A stretch of 64,000 nucleotides of DNA from JBBROS01 sp963752225 (GTDB taxonomy: Bacteria; Pseudomonadota; Alphaproteobacteria; Acetobacterales; Acetobacteraceae). Where the stretch lies: NCBI GenBank assembly GCA_963752225.1, contig CAVVXS010000010.1:186001-250000 (forward strand). Reading direction: 5' to 3'. The notes below the pieces were generated by a model that saw only the letters and a list, made by a program, of their open reading frames with translations, had not been told where the DNA came from and made no database searches. Made by a program: the position numbers and the translations under genes. Below are positions 41,695 through 50,339 of the stretch, piece by piece; position 1 is the stretch's first letter; each line of letters starts with the position of its first letter.

Positions 41695-43031
41695 ACCGTC
41701 TCGGCCAGGCGAGCCATCACCGCGCCGAACTGCTTGGCGGCAATGTCCTGCAGCCGGTGCCGCCCGTCGCGCACCACGCACTCGCCGGCCGCAACCACGT
41801 GCCGCACCGGCGTGCCGCGCGGGGCAAACACCGCCATGTCGAGCCCGGCGTCGCCGGGCAAGCCGGGCGCCAGCACGGTGACGTCGGCGCGCATGCCGAT
41901 TTCGATGCGCCCTGCCTGGATGCCGCAGGCGGCGGCGCCGGCCGCGCACGCCGTTTCCAGCATCGTCCGGCCGGTGCTCCGCCCCGCGCCGCCGGCCAGC
42001 ACCGTGCGCCGCCCGCTCGACAGCCGCTGCCCCCATTCCAGCAGCCGCAGCTCGTCGAGGAACGCCGCCGACATCTGGCTGTCCGAGCCCACGCCGAAGC
42101 GGCCGCCCGCGTCCTGCAGCACGCCGGCGGGAAAGATACCGTCGCCAAGGTCGGCTTCGGTGGTCGGACACAGCCCGACCGTGGCGCCGCTGCGGGCGAT
42201 GGCGGCGATCTCGCCCGCATCCGTGTGGGTCGCGTGCACCAGGCACCACCGTCCGTCGACGGCCGCATGGTCCAGCAGCCAGGCGACCGGCCGCTGCCCC
42301 CAGGCGGCCACGCACTCCTCGACCTCCCGCCGCTGCTCGGCGACGTGGATGTGCACCGGGCCCTGCGGCGCCGCCGCGAGAAGGGCGGCCAACGCGTCCG
42401 GCGGCACTGCGCGGAGGCTGTGCGGCGCGACGCCGTAATTCACCCCCGCCGTTGCGGCCGGCAGCGCCGCGCGGATCGCCGCGAAGCCGTCCGCGTCGCA
42501 GGCGAAGCGTTGCTGGCCCGCGCTCGGAGCCGACCCGTCGAACCCGCCGGCCGCATACAGCACCGGCAGCAGCGTCAGCCCGATCCCGGCCGCCCGCGCC
42601 GCCTCGATCACCTGCCGCGCCATCTCGGCCGGATCGGCGTAAGGCTGCCCGTCGGGGCCATGATGCAAATAGTGGAACTCGGCCACATGCGTGTAGCCGC
42701 CCAGCAGCATCTCGACGAAGGCCTGGGTGGCAATCACCCGGAGGTCGTCCGGCGTGATCGCGGCGACGGCGCGATACATCGTCTCGCGCCAGGTCCAGAA
42801 GCTGTCCGGCACCGGTCCGGACCGCTCCGTGAGCCCGGCCATCGCGCGCTGGTGCGCGTGGCTGTGCAGGTTGGCGACGCCGGGCACGGCGATGCCGGGC
42901 AGCCGGTCGGTGAAGGGCGGGCAGGGGACGCCGACGCTCATGTCGGCGATGACGCCATCCTCGACGGCGATCACCACGTCGTCGGCCCAGCCGTCGGGCA
43001 GGAGGGCGGTGCTGAAATGAAAGTTGCGCAT
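41691..43031 (-). CDS. hutF: Formimidoylglutamate deiminase
   Basis: A 446-residue amidohydrolase-superfamily enzyme of histidine degradation that turns N-formimidoyl-L-glutamate into N-formyl-L-glutamate and ammonia. Metal and active-site elements are NLHSHAHQRAM (HxH pair near residue 57), VHIHVAEQRRE, WCLVHATHTD and VGSDSQM, in the order expected for HutF. The C-terminal small domain shows GIQAGRIEIGMRADVTVL. HutF marks the five-step Hut route, in which HutG then removes formate; hutH, hutU and hutG are not in the window. It is divergent from hutI with only 27 bases between the start codons. Confidence 0.94.
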   Translation of the reverse strand: MRNFHFSTALLPDGWADDVVIAVEDGVIADMSVGVPCPPFTDRLPGIAVPGVANLHSHAHQRAMAGLTERSGPVPDSFWTWRETMYRAVAAITPDDLRVIATQAFVEMLLGGYTHVAEFHYLHHGPDGQPYADPAEMARQVIEAARAAGIGLTLLPVLYAAGGFDGSAPSAGQQRFACDADGFAAIRAALPAATAGVNYGVAPHSLRAVPPDALAALLAAAPQGPVHIHVAEQRREVEECVAAWGQRPVAWLLDHAAVDGRWCLVHATHTDAGEIAAIARSGATVGLCPTTEADLGDGIFPAGVLQDAGGRFGVGSDSQMSAAFLDELRLLEWGQRLSSGRRTVLAGGAGRSTGRTMLETACAAGAAACGIQAGRIEIGMRADVTVLAPGLPGDAGLDMAVFAPRGTPVRHVVAAGECVVRDGRHRLQDIAAKQFGAVMARLAETV

Positions 43032-43058
43032 GTTCCCGGGTCTAATAAGGTCGGAGCG

Positions 43059-44246
43059 ATGCGGCAACTCTGGACCAACCTGCATGCGGCCACGATGGCG
43101 GCCGGCGGCGCTCCGTACGGGGCGATCGAGAACGCCGCCATCCTCGTCGAGGGCGACTCGATCGCCTGGATCGGCCCGGCCGAAGCGGCGCCGCCGGCCG
43201 ACGCCGTCCACGACGCGCACGGTGCCTGGGCCACGCCCGGCCTGATCGACTGCCACACGCACTTGGTCCATGGCGGCAACCGGGCGCGCGAGTTCGAGCT
43301 GCGGCTCGAGGGTGCCAGCTACGAGGAGCTCGCCCGCGCCGGCGGCGGCATCCTGTCCACGGTGGCGGCCACCCGCGCGCTGGACGAGGACGCCCTCGTG
43401 GCCGCTGCCTTGCCCCGCCTCGATGCGCTGCTCGCCGAGGGCGTGACCACGCTGGAAGTGAAGTCGGGCTACGGGCTCGAGACCGAGACCGAGCTGCGGA
43501 TGCTGCGCGCCGCCCGGACGCTGCGCGAGCGCCGGGCCGTTTCCGTGCAGACGAGCTTCCTGGGCGCCCACGCCGTCCCGCCCGGCGTCACCGCGGACGC
43601 GTACATGGACCATGTGATCGCCGAGATGCTGCCGCGCGCGGCGCCGCTCAGCGACGCGGTGGACGCTTTCTGCGAAACGATCGCGTTCTCCCCGGCGCAA
43701 ACCGAGCGCCTGTTCGAGGCGGCGAGGCGGCTCGGCCTCCCGGTCAAGCTGCATGCCGAGCAGCGCAGCAATCAGGGGGGCGCTGCGCTGGTGGCCCGCT
43801 ACGGCGGCCTGTCCGCCGACCATCTCGAGCACCTCGACGGGGCCGGCGTGGACGCCATGGCGGCGGCCGGCACGGTGGCGGTGCTGCTGCCCGGCGCGAC
43901 CTACGTGCTGCGCGACCCGCAATGTCCGCCGGTGGCCGCCCTGCGCACGGCTGGCGTGCCGATGGCGCTCGCGACCGACGCCAACCCCGGCAGCAGCCCG
44001 ATCTACTCGCCGCTCACGGTGATGAACCTCGGCTGCACCCTGTTCCGCCTCACTCCGGAGGAGGCGCTGGTCGGCTTCACCCGCCACGCCGCGCAGGCCC
44101 TGGGCCTGGCCGACCGCGGCACGCTGGCGCCGGGCCGGCGGGCCGATCTGTGCTTGTGGCGCGTCGGCCACCCCCGCGAACTCGCCTACGCGGTCGGCCT
44201 GCCGCGCCTGCAGCAACGCATCGTGGCGGGCTGGGCGTCGGATTGA
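43059..44246 (+). CDS. hutI: Imidazolonepropionase
   Basis: A 395-residue amidohydrolase that opens the ring of 4-imidazolone-5-propionate to give formimidoylglutamate. Key elements are TPGLIDCHTHLVHGGNRA (metal HxH near residues 66-68), LEVKSGYGLE, VKLHAEQRSNQGG, SADHLEHLDG and ALATDANPGSSPI, which carry the iron/zinc ligands and the substrate-binding residues. GGAG lies close before the ATG. It leads an operon: its stop overlaps a TTG start of an ABC ATPase (TTGA), followed by a permease, a binding protein, purC and ornithine cyclodeaminase. The adjacent transporter may bring in a Hut-pathway compound. Confidence 0.95.
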   Translation: MRQLWTNLHAATMAAGGAPYGAIENAAILVEGDSIAWIGPAEAAPPADAVHDAHGAWATPGLIDCHTHLVHGGNRAREFELRLEGASYEELARAGGGILSTVAATRALDEDALVAAALPRLDALLAEGVTTLEVKSGYGLETETELRMLRAARTLRERRAVSVQTSFLGAHAVPPGVTADAYMDHVIAEMLPRAAPLSDAVDAFCETIAFSPAQTERLFEAARRLGLPVKLHAEQRSNQGGAALVARYGGLSADHLEHLDGAGVDAMAAAGTVAVLLPGATYVLRDPQCPPVAALRTAGVPMALATDANPGSSPIYSPLTVMNLGCTLFRLTPEEALVGFTRHAAQALGLADRGTLAPGRRADLCLWRVGHPRELAYAVGLPRLQQRIVAGWASD

Positions 44247-45031
44247 CGCCGCCCCGCCTCGCCTTCGACGCCATATCGCACCGCTACGGCTCCACCCCGA
44301 TCCTCGACCGCGTCAGCTTCGCCGTTCCCGCCGCCCGTTTCGTTGCCGTGATCGGCCCCAGCGGCTGCGGCAAGAGCACGCTGCTGCAGATGGCGACCGG
44401 CCTGCTCCGGCCCGGCACCGGCCGCGTGAGCCGCGACGGCATCCCGGTCGACGGCGTGCCCCGCCCCGGCGCCCACGACCTCGGTTTGGTGCCGCAGCAA
44501 GCGTTGCTGTTCCCGTGGAAGACGCTGGCCGAGAATGTCGGCTTCAAGCTCGAGCTGCAGGGGGTCGCGGCGGCCGAGCGCCGGCGCCGGGTCGAGCAGG
44601 CATTGCACGACGTCGGCCTCGACGGCTTCGGCGACCACTATCCGCGGCAGCTCAGCGGCGGCATGCAGAAGCGCGGCGCCATCGCCCGCACGCTCGTCTA
44701 TGACCCGAGCCTGATCCTGATGGACGAGCCGTTCGGCGCGCTCGACGCCCAGACCCGGATGGTGATGCAGCGTGACCTGCAGGCGCTGACTGCCCGCACT
44801 GCGGCCGCCGTGCTGCTGGTCACGCACGACATCACCGAGGCCGTGGTCCTGGCCGACGAGATCGTCGTGCTCAGCCGCCGCCCCGGCCGCCTGCTCGCGC
44901 GGCACCCGGTCCCGTTGCCGCGCCCGCGCAACCCGTTCGAGCCGCACGCCAACCCGGGCTTCGCCGAAACCTACGCCGCCGTCTGGTCCAGCTTCCGCAG
45001 CGAAGTCGACACCCGGGCGGGGGCGGCGTGA
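44243..45031 (+). CDS. ABC transporter ATP-binding protein (nitrate/taurine/pyrimidine type)
   Basis: A 262-residue ATPase of the SsuB/TauB/ThiZ-like group. It has Walker A GPSGCGKST (residues about 35-43), Q-loop VPQQALLFPWKTL, signature LSGGMQKRGAIART, Walker B LILMDEPFGALD and the switch His in LLVTHDITEAV. The TTG start overlaps the hutI stop, so it is translationally coupled to hutI, and its own stop overlaps the permease start (GTGA). It energises import through the permease encoded next. The placement in a histidine-degradation operon suggests uptake of histidine, urocanate or a related compound, but the family also carries sulfonates, nitrate and pyrimidines. Confidence 0.9.
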   Translation: MTPPRLAFDAISHRYGSTPILDRVSFAVPAARFVAVIGPSGCGKSTLLQMATGLLRPGTGRVSRDGIPVDGVPRPGAHDLGLVPQQALLFPWKTLAENVGFKLELQGVAAAERRRRVEQALHDVGLDGFGDHYPRQLSGGMQKRGAIARTLVYDPSLILMDEPFGALDAQTRMVMQRDLQALTARTAAAVLLVTHDITEAVVLADEIVVLSRRPGRLLARHPVPLPRPRNPFEPHANPGFAETYAAVWSSFRSEVDTRAGAA

Positions 45032-45807
45032 CTTTGCTTCGGGGTCTCGTCGTGCGGCTGTTGCCAGGGGTGCTGTTCCTGGCGTTCTGGCAATACGCGT
45101 CCGGCCGGCTGATCCGGCCGATCTACGTCAGCCGCCCGACCGACGTCGCGGCCCGGACGGTGGAGATGTTCGCCACCGGCGAGATCCAGCCGCATCTCCT
45201 CGTCACGCTGCAGGAGCTGCTGCTCGGCTACGCGCTCGGCGTCTCGGCCGGCATCGTCGCCGGCTACGCGCTCGGCCGCGCCCCCCGCGCCGCGGCGATC
45301 TTCGAGCCCTATCTGATGGCGTTCTACGGCATCCCGAAGATCGCACTGGCGCCGTTGTTCATCATCTGGTTCGGCATCGCCATCTGGAGCAAGGTGGCGC
45401 TCGCCGGCACCATGGTGTTCTTCCTGGTGTTCTACAGCGTCTATGCCGGCGTGCGTGCGGTCGATCCCGACACCGTCGATCTTGCCCGCGTCATGGGCGC
45501 GACCTCGGCCCAGCTCACCCGCCACGTCTACCTGCCGGCGGCCAGCCCGGCCGTGCTGCTCGGCATGCGCATGGCGATCCCGTACAGCGTCATCGGCGTC
45601 ATCGCCGGCGAGTTTACCAGCTCGACCCGCGGCCTCGGCCTGTTCATCAACCAGGCCAGCGCCACCTACGACCCGGCCGGCGTGTTCGCCGGCATCTTTC
45701 TCCTCCTCGTCTTCGTGCTGTTGGCCGGCGCGCTGGCCACAAGGTTGGAACGCCGCCTGCTGCGCTGGCGTCCCCCGCTCCCCGGCGCCCCGACCGAAAG
45801 CGGTTAG
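45028..45807 (+). CDS. ABC transporter permease (SsuC/TauC-like)
   Basis: A 259-residue inner-membrane permease with six hydrophobic segments and the BPD_transp_1 coupling loop. The EAA-like element is in DTVDLARVMGATSAQLTRHVYLP, and GIPKIALAPLFIIWFGIAIWSK is typical of the SsuC/TauC/ThiX group. The GTG start overlaps the ATPase stop. A 78-base gap follows before the binding-protein gene, which completes the importer. One copy of this permease presumably forms a homodimer. Confidence 0.92.
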   Translation: MTLLRGLVVRLLPGVLFLAFWQYASGRLIRPIYVSRPTDVAARTVEMFATGEIQPHLLVTLQELLLGYALGVSAGIVAGYALGRAPRAAAIFEPYLMAFYGIPKIALAPLFIIWFGIAIWSKVALAGTMVFFLVFYSVYAGVRAVDPDTVDLARVMGATSAQLTRHVYLPAASPAVLLGMRMAIPYSVIGVIAGEFTSSTRGLGLFINQASATYDPAGVFAGIFLLLVFVLLAGALATRLERRLLRWRPPLPGAPTESG

Positions 45808-45885
45808 GCGGGTCCGGGGCCGCCGGCCCCCGCTCCTTGGTTGTCCCCCCTGGCCTTCCCCCGGCCGCTTCACTAACGTCCCGCC

Positions 45886-46908
45886 ATGATCCGGCGCCGC
45901 AGCATCCTGGCCACCGCCGCCCTGTTTGGCGCCGCGCCGCACCTCCGAGCGCAGGCGCTGGCCAAGGTCCATATCGGCCAGGCGACCCCGGCAGTCAGCT
46001 TCCTGCCGCTCATGGCCGCCCGCGCGCTCGACAGCTTCGCCGCCGCCGGGCTCGACCTCTACTGGGCGGCGCTGCCCGGCGGCGACCCGGCTTGCCTCGC
46101 CGCACTCGACCATGGCGACATCGAGCTGGCCGCGGTCGGCTCCGAGACCCTGCTCAACGCGATCGCCAAGGGCCAGCCATTTCAGATGGTGGCGTCGCTG
46201 ATGTCGAAGGTCTCGCTCGAGCTGGTCGTCAGCGACAAGCTGATCGAGCGCACCGGCATCGCCCCCGCCGACGACCCGCTGGAGAAGCGTCTCGCCGTGC
46301 TGAAGGGCGCCACGGTCGGCGTGAGTGCGATCGGCGGCACCCAGGACCGCGCCGCCCGCTGGCTCGCGCGCCAAGCCGGGCTCAACCCGCGCACTGACAT
46401 CCAGGTGGCAATGACTGGGCCGCCCCCCGCCATCCAGGCCGCGCTGGAGGCCGGCCGGATCGACGCCTACGTGCTCAGCCCGCCCGAAGGCCTGCTATCC
46501 GAGGACGCCCGCACCGGCCAGGTGCTGGTGCGCATGGGCGACGAGTTCCCGGAGCTCAACGCGGTGCCGTCCCTGGTGCTCGCGGTCAAGACGCCGGTCG
46601 GACCCGAGACCCGCGCTTTGGTCGTCGCCACCTGCAAGGCGCTGCAAGCGGCCAGTGCACGGCTGCTGGCTGACCCGGCCGCGACCGCCGCCCGCATCCA
46701 GGAGAGGTTGTATCCGCGGATCAAGGCGCCGGTCATGACCGCCGCCATCGAAAGCCTCAAATCCGGCATTACCGCGCGCGGCCGGTTCGACCGGGCCGGG
46801 ATCGACGCCCTGCTCACCTATGCCGGCGACGCGGTCACCGGCCTCGACCCCAAGGCGCCGTTCTGGACGGACGAGTACCTGGGACGAGGCCGCCCGGGAA
46901 GGCGCCCA
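45886..46908 (+). CDS. ABC transporter substrate-binding protein, reading in frame into purC
   Basis: A 341-residue NMT1/TauA-like periplasmic binding protein with an Arg-rich signal peptide (RRRSILATAALFG, cleavage after LRA near residue 22). HIGQATPAVSFLPLMAARAL and the AAVGSETLLNAIA region fit the family. No stop codon separates it from purC: the frame continues to 47874 as one 662-residue ORF. In the neighbouring frame the sequence from 46883 reads DEAAREGAQ and then TGA at 46910, giving the usual GTGA overlap with purC. One extra G in the GGG at 46881-46883 would restore that end, so a one-base deletion, real or artefactual, is the simplest explanation. The substrate may relate to histidine breakdown. 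Confidence 0.85.
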
Positions 46909-47874
46909 GTGACCGCTCCGTCGAAATTGCCGCCGCCGCTCGCCGACGCCACCATCCCCGAACTGCCCGGCCACTACCGGGGCAAGGTGCGCGACAACTA
47001 CGACCTGCCCGATGGTCGCCGCATCCTCGTCGCCACCGACCGGCTTTCGGCGTTCGACATCATCCTGGCCAGCATCCCGGCCAAAGGCGAGGTGCTCACC
47101 GCAACCGCCCGCCACTGGTTCGAGCGCACCGCCGACCTTTGCCCCAACTGGGTCGAGGCCTATCCCGACCCCAACGCGGTGATCGGCCGGCGGCTGCGGA
47201 TCCTGCCGGTGGAGATCGTCGTCCGCGGCTACCTCGCCGGCACCACCGGGACCTCGATCCTGACCCAGTACAAGGCCGGGGCCCGGACGATGTACGGCCA
47301 CAGCTTCCCCGACGGGCTGCGCGACAACCAGCGTCTGCCGGCGCCGATCATCACCCCCACCAGCAAGGCGCTGGACGGTGCGCACGACGCTCCACTCACG
47401 CCGGCGGACATCCTCGGCGGCAAGCTGCTGACGGCGGCGCAATGGGACGAAGTCTCGGCGCTCGCCCAGTCGCTCTACGCGCGCGGCGCCCAACTCGCCG
47501 CCGGGCGTGGGCTGATCCTCGCCGACACCAAGTACGAGTTCGGCATCGACGCCGACGGCCGCATCGTGCTCGCCGACGAGATCCACACCCCCGACAGCAG
47601 CCGCTACTGGCGGGCCGGCACCTACCAAGCGCGGTTCGAGGCCGGCGAGAAGCCGAACTCGTTCGACAAGGATTTCGTCCGCAACTGGGTCGCCGCCCGC
47701 TGCGACCCGTATCGCGACCCGATCCCGACCATCCCGCCCGAATTGATCGAGGCGACCGCCCGCGTCTACATCGAGGCCTACGAGCTGATCACCGGCAACG
47801 CGTTCACCCCCGCCCCGCCCGGCACGGATATCCTGGCCCGCATCCGCGCCAACCTGGCCGAATACTTCGCATGA
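46909..47874 (+). CDS. purC: Phosphoribosylaminoimidazole-succinocarboxamide synthase
   Basis: A 321-residue enzyme of de novo purine synthesis that joins aspartate to CAIR using ATP to make SAICAR. Family elements are GKVRDNYDLPDGRRILVATD, RLSAFDIIL, VEIVVRGYLAGT, ILADTKYEFG, VLADEIHTPDSSRYW and KPNSFDKDFVRNW. It belongs to the longer, Ade1-like type rather than the short 240-residue type. GTG 46909 has GGAAGG six bases upstream, so purC can be translated on its own even though the frame is open from the upstream binding protein. Fusion to an exported protein would misplace a cytoplasmic enzyme. Its position in a transporter operon is unusual. Confidence 0.95.
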   Translation: MTAPSKLPPPLADATIPELPGHYRGKVRDNYDLPDGRRILVATDRLSAFDIILASIPAKGEVLTATARHWFERTADLCPNWVEAYPDPNAVIGRRLRILPVEIVVRGYLAGTTGTSILTQYKAGARTMYGHSFPDGLRDNQRLPAPIITPTSKALDGAHDAPLTPADILGGKLLTAAQWDEVSALAQSLYARGAQLAAGRGLILADTKYEFGIDADGRIVLADEIHTPDSSRYWRAGTYQARFEAGEKPNSFDKDFVRNWVAARCDPYRDPIPTIPPELIEATARVYIEAYELITGNAFTPAPPGTDILARIRANLAEYFA

Positions 47875-47906
47875 CCGGCGCTTTGCTTCTGGGACGGAAC
47901 ATCTGA
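47871..47906 (+). CDS. Possible 11-codon ORF bridging purC and the cyclodeaminase
   Basis: ATG 47871 overlaps the purC stop (ATGA), and the frame MTGALLLGRNI ends at a TGA that overlaps the ATG of the next gene (TGATG). The exact fit at both ends allows reinitiation coupling. No ribosome site is needed or seen. It may be chance. Confidence 0.2.
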   Translation: MTGALLLGRNI

Positions 47907-48934
47907 TGTCCAGCACCATGCCGCCCGTCTACATCGATTTCCTAAACCGTTTCGACGTCGAGGAGCTGCATCTCACCGATGCCGAGATCATCGGTGCCAT
48001 CGAAAGCCAGCTCGCCCTGCAAGGCGCCGGCAAGACCGTCATCGAACCGCGCGTCTTCCTCGAACCGGGCCGCAGCGGCGCCAACGAATCGCACGGCCAC
48101 TTCAACGTCCTGCGCGGCGCCATTGCCGGCGACATCAACCGGGCCGGGGTAAAGGTGGTCGGCGACTTCGTCGACAATTACCGCCTGGGCTATCCGAGTG
48201 AGCTCGCGACCCTGCTGCTGCTGGACCCCGTGATGGGCGCGCCGCGAGCCATCATCGAGGCGTCCGGGATCACCGATATGCGCACCGGCGCCGTCACCGC
48301 GGTCGGCGCCAAGCATCTGGCCCGCAAGGATAGCAAGGTACTCGGCCATATCGGCGCCCGCGGCAGCAGCTACTGGAACGTCCGCCTGCTCGACAGCCTG
48401 TTCCATTTCGACGAGATCCGCGTCCACTCCCGCCGCCCGGAATCGCGCAACGCCTTCGCCGAGCGCCTGACGCAGGACCTCGGCAAGCCGGTGAAGGCCA
48501 CCGAAGACTGGCAATCCGCTCTCGAGGGCGCCGACATCGTCGTCGAGGCCTCGCGGCTGGTGGCGCCGGAGCCGTTGCTGAAAACCGAGTGGATCAAGCC
48601 CGGCGCTCTGGTGATGCCATACGGCACCCAATCCGCGGTCGAGTTGTCGCTGACCGACATCATGTCCAAGCTGATCGTGGACGATTGGGGCCAGTGCAAG
48701 AACAGCAAGTGGGGCGCGCTGCGCGAGCACGTCAACACTGGCCGGCTCAGCGAGGCGACGCTGTATGCCGAGATGGGGCAGATCGTCGCCGGGCTGAAGC
48801 CGGGCCGCGAAACCGACGAGGAGCGCATACTGTTCTGGCACCGCGGCCTGTCGCTATCCGACATCGCGCTCGGCCACGCCATGCTGGAGAAGGCCAAGCG
48901 CCTCGGCGTCGGCCAGCGCCTGCGGTTCTGCTAG
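47906..48934 (+). CDS. Ornithine cyclodeaminase / mu-crystallin family
   Basis: A 342-residue NAD-dependent enzyme that converts ornithine to proline and ammonia in characterised members. It shows EPRVFLEPGRSGANESHGHFN, then GVKVVGDFVDNYRLGYPS (substrate Lys/Arg region), ASGITDMRTGAVTAVGAKHL and the Rossmann segment GHIGARGSSYWNVRLLDSL. The Ser/Thr-rich IVVEASRLVAPEPLL matches the cofactor pocket. It is the last gene of the hutI-led operon and, like it, points to nitrogen recovery from amino acids. Members acting on other amino acids exist. An inverted repeat directly follows its stop. Confidence 0.87.
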   Translation: MSSTMPPVYIDFLNRFDVEELHLTDAEIIGAIESQLALQGAGKTVIEPRVFLEPGRSGANESHGHFNVLRGAIAGDINRAGVKVVGDFVDNYRLGYPSELATLLLLDPVMGAPRAIIEASGITDMRTGAVTAVGAKHLARKDSKVLGHIGARGSSYWNVRLLDSLFHFDEIRVHSRRPESRNAFAERLTQDLGKPVKATEDWQSALEGADIVVEASRLVAPEPLLKTEWIKPGALVMPYGTQSAVELSLTDIMSKLIVDDWGQCKNSKWGALREHVNTGRLSEATLYAEMGQIVAGLKPGRETDEERILFWHRGLSLSDIALGHAMLEKAKRLGVGQRLRFC

Positions 48935-48970
48935 AGCACTCCCGAGCCAATCGGCTCGGATGTTGCTTTA
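48933..48970 (+). repeat. Inverted-repeat element A (terminator-like)
   Basis: CCGAGCC (48942-48948) and GGCTCGG (48953-48959) form a perfect 7-bp stem around AATC, and the outer AGAGCA can pair with TGCTTT, closing a longer hairpin ending in GCTTTAG. The inner core is the same as repeat B at 55145, and the outer right part matches repeat C at 55198. It starts inside the cyclodeaminase stop codon and separates convergent genes. Confidence 0.7.
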
Positions 48971-49016
48971 GCGGCTTCGCCTCTGGCGAGGAGCCGCGCG
49001 ACACAACGAGCGAGCG

Positions 49017-50213
49017 TCAGTCGACTAGCGCCGAATACACCAGCACCCGCAGCTCCCGCCGCACCGGGTAGGTGCTGCTGGGCGTGAGCTGGGTGAGGAA
49101 CACCACCGCGAGGTCCTCCGCCGGATCGACCCAGAACGCTGTGCTGGCCGCCCCGCCCCAGGCGCATTCCCCCGGCGTGCCGACGATCTGCGCCCGGGCC
49201 GGATCGAGCATCACCGAAAAGCCGAGCCCGAAGCCGATGCCGGCATAGCTGCTTTCGCTGAACCGCGCCTGCCCCATCGCCGCCATGTCGCCGTCGAGGT
49301 GGTTCGCCATCATCAGCTCGACCGTCTTGCGCCCCAGCAGCCGCACCCCGTCCAGCTCGCCGCGCCCCAGCAGGAAGCGGCAGAACCGCAGGTAATTCGC
49401 GCCGGTGCCGACCAGGCCGCCGCCGCCCGACGGCAGCCGGCGCGACAGGAAGACGCTGGTGGCCGGGTCGTCGAGCAGCGCTGCCGAGCCGTCCTGCCCG
49501 CGCGCGTAGTTGGCCGCGAAGCGCGGCCGCTGGTCGTCTCGCACCGCGAAATCCGTCTCGTCCATGCGCAACGGCGCCAGCACCCGCTCCCTCAGGAAGA
49601 CGTCGAACGGCTGGCCCGACAGGACGGCCACAAGGTGCCCGAGGACGTCGGTGGCGATGCTGTAATTCCAACGCGTGCCCGGCTGCGCCAGCAGCGGCAG
49701 GGCGGCGGCCTTGGCGACCACCTCGCCCAGGCTGTAATCGGATGTCTGGAAATCCACCCCGGCATCGCGGTACATCGCATCGACCGGGGTCGCGTTCATG
49801 AACCCGTAAGTAAGGCCCGAGGTGTGGGTGAGCAGGTCGCGATAGGTGATGCCGCGGTCCGCCGGCACCGGGTCGTGCCCTTCGCCCGCCCACACGCGCA
49901 TGGCGGCAAACTCCGGCAGCGCCGCCGCGATCGGGTCGTCGAGCTGGAACAGCCCGTCCTCGTACAACATCATCAGCGCGACGCTGGTCAGCGGCTTGGT
50001 CATGGAATACAGCCGCACCACCGTATCGGCGGCCATCGGCAGCCCGCGCTCGCGGTCGGCCATTCCGGCCTGGTCGGCATAAACCGTTCGCCCTCGCCGA
50101 TGCACCAGCACCGACGCCCCAGTCAGGCGTCCGCTGTCGATCCAGCGCCGCATCCAGCCGCCGATCTTAGCCAGGCGGACCGGATCGACGCCCGCCGTGA
50201 TTGCCTCATCCAT
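49017..50213 (-). CDS. Serine hydrolase, beta-lactamase/EstB-like family
   Basis: A 398-residue hydrolase of the class C beta-lactamase/esterase fold. The catalytic SxxK is in RLYSMTKPLTSV (Ser70, Lys73), the second motif Tyr lies in the RWNYSIATDVLG region near 178, and a third element follows near WGGAASTAFWVDPAEDL. No signal peptide is visible, so it is likely a cytoplasmic esterase or amidase rather than a beta-lactamase. It is convergent with the ornithine cyclodeaminase gene across repeat A and divergent from the quinol monooxygenase gene. Substrate unknown. Confidence 0.88.
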   Translation of the reverse strand: MDEAITAGVDPVRLAKIGGWMRRWIDSGRLTGASVLVHRRGRTVYADQAGMADRERGLPMAADTVVRLYSMTKPLTSVALMMLYEDGLFQLDDPIAAALPEFAAMRVWAGEGHDPVPADRGITYRDLLTHTSGLTYGFMNATPVDAMYRDAGVDFQTSDYSLGEVVAKAAALPLLAQPGTRWNYSIATDVLGHLVAVLSGQPFDVFLRERVLAPLRMDETDFAVRDDQRPRFAANYARGQDGSAALLDDPATSVFLSRRLPSGGGGLVGTGANYLRFCRFLLGRGELDGVRLLGRKTVELMMANHLDGDMAAMGQARFSESSYAGIGFGLGFSVMLDPARAQIVGTPGECAWGGAASTAFWVDPAEDLAVVFLTQLTPSSTYPVRRELRVLVYSALVD

Positions 50214-50339
50214 CGCCGATCCTCCGCATCACCCAAGCCGACACTAACGCAGGACGATCGCGAACGTCCCCTCTCGCCAGGCACCCCGGTTTCGCGCAAG
50301 GTGCACTCAAGTATTCACGTATAAAAACTGGGAGACTCC

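Noticed and set aside
41691..44216. A very long minus-strand open frame covering hutF and the antisense of hutI
   Set aside because: Only 41691-43031 shows HutF motifs. The part from 43032 upward is the mirror of hutI, kept open by GC-rich third-position bias.
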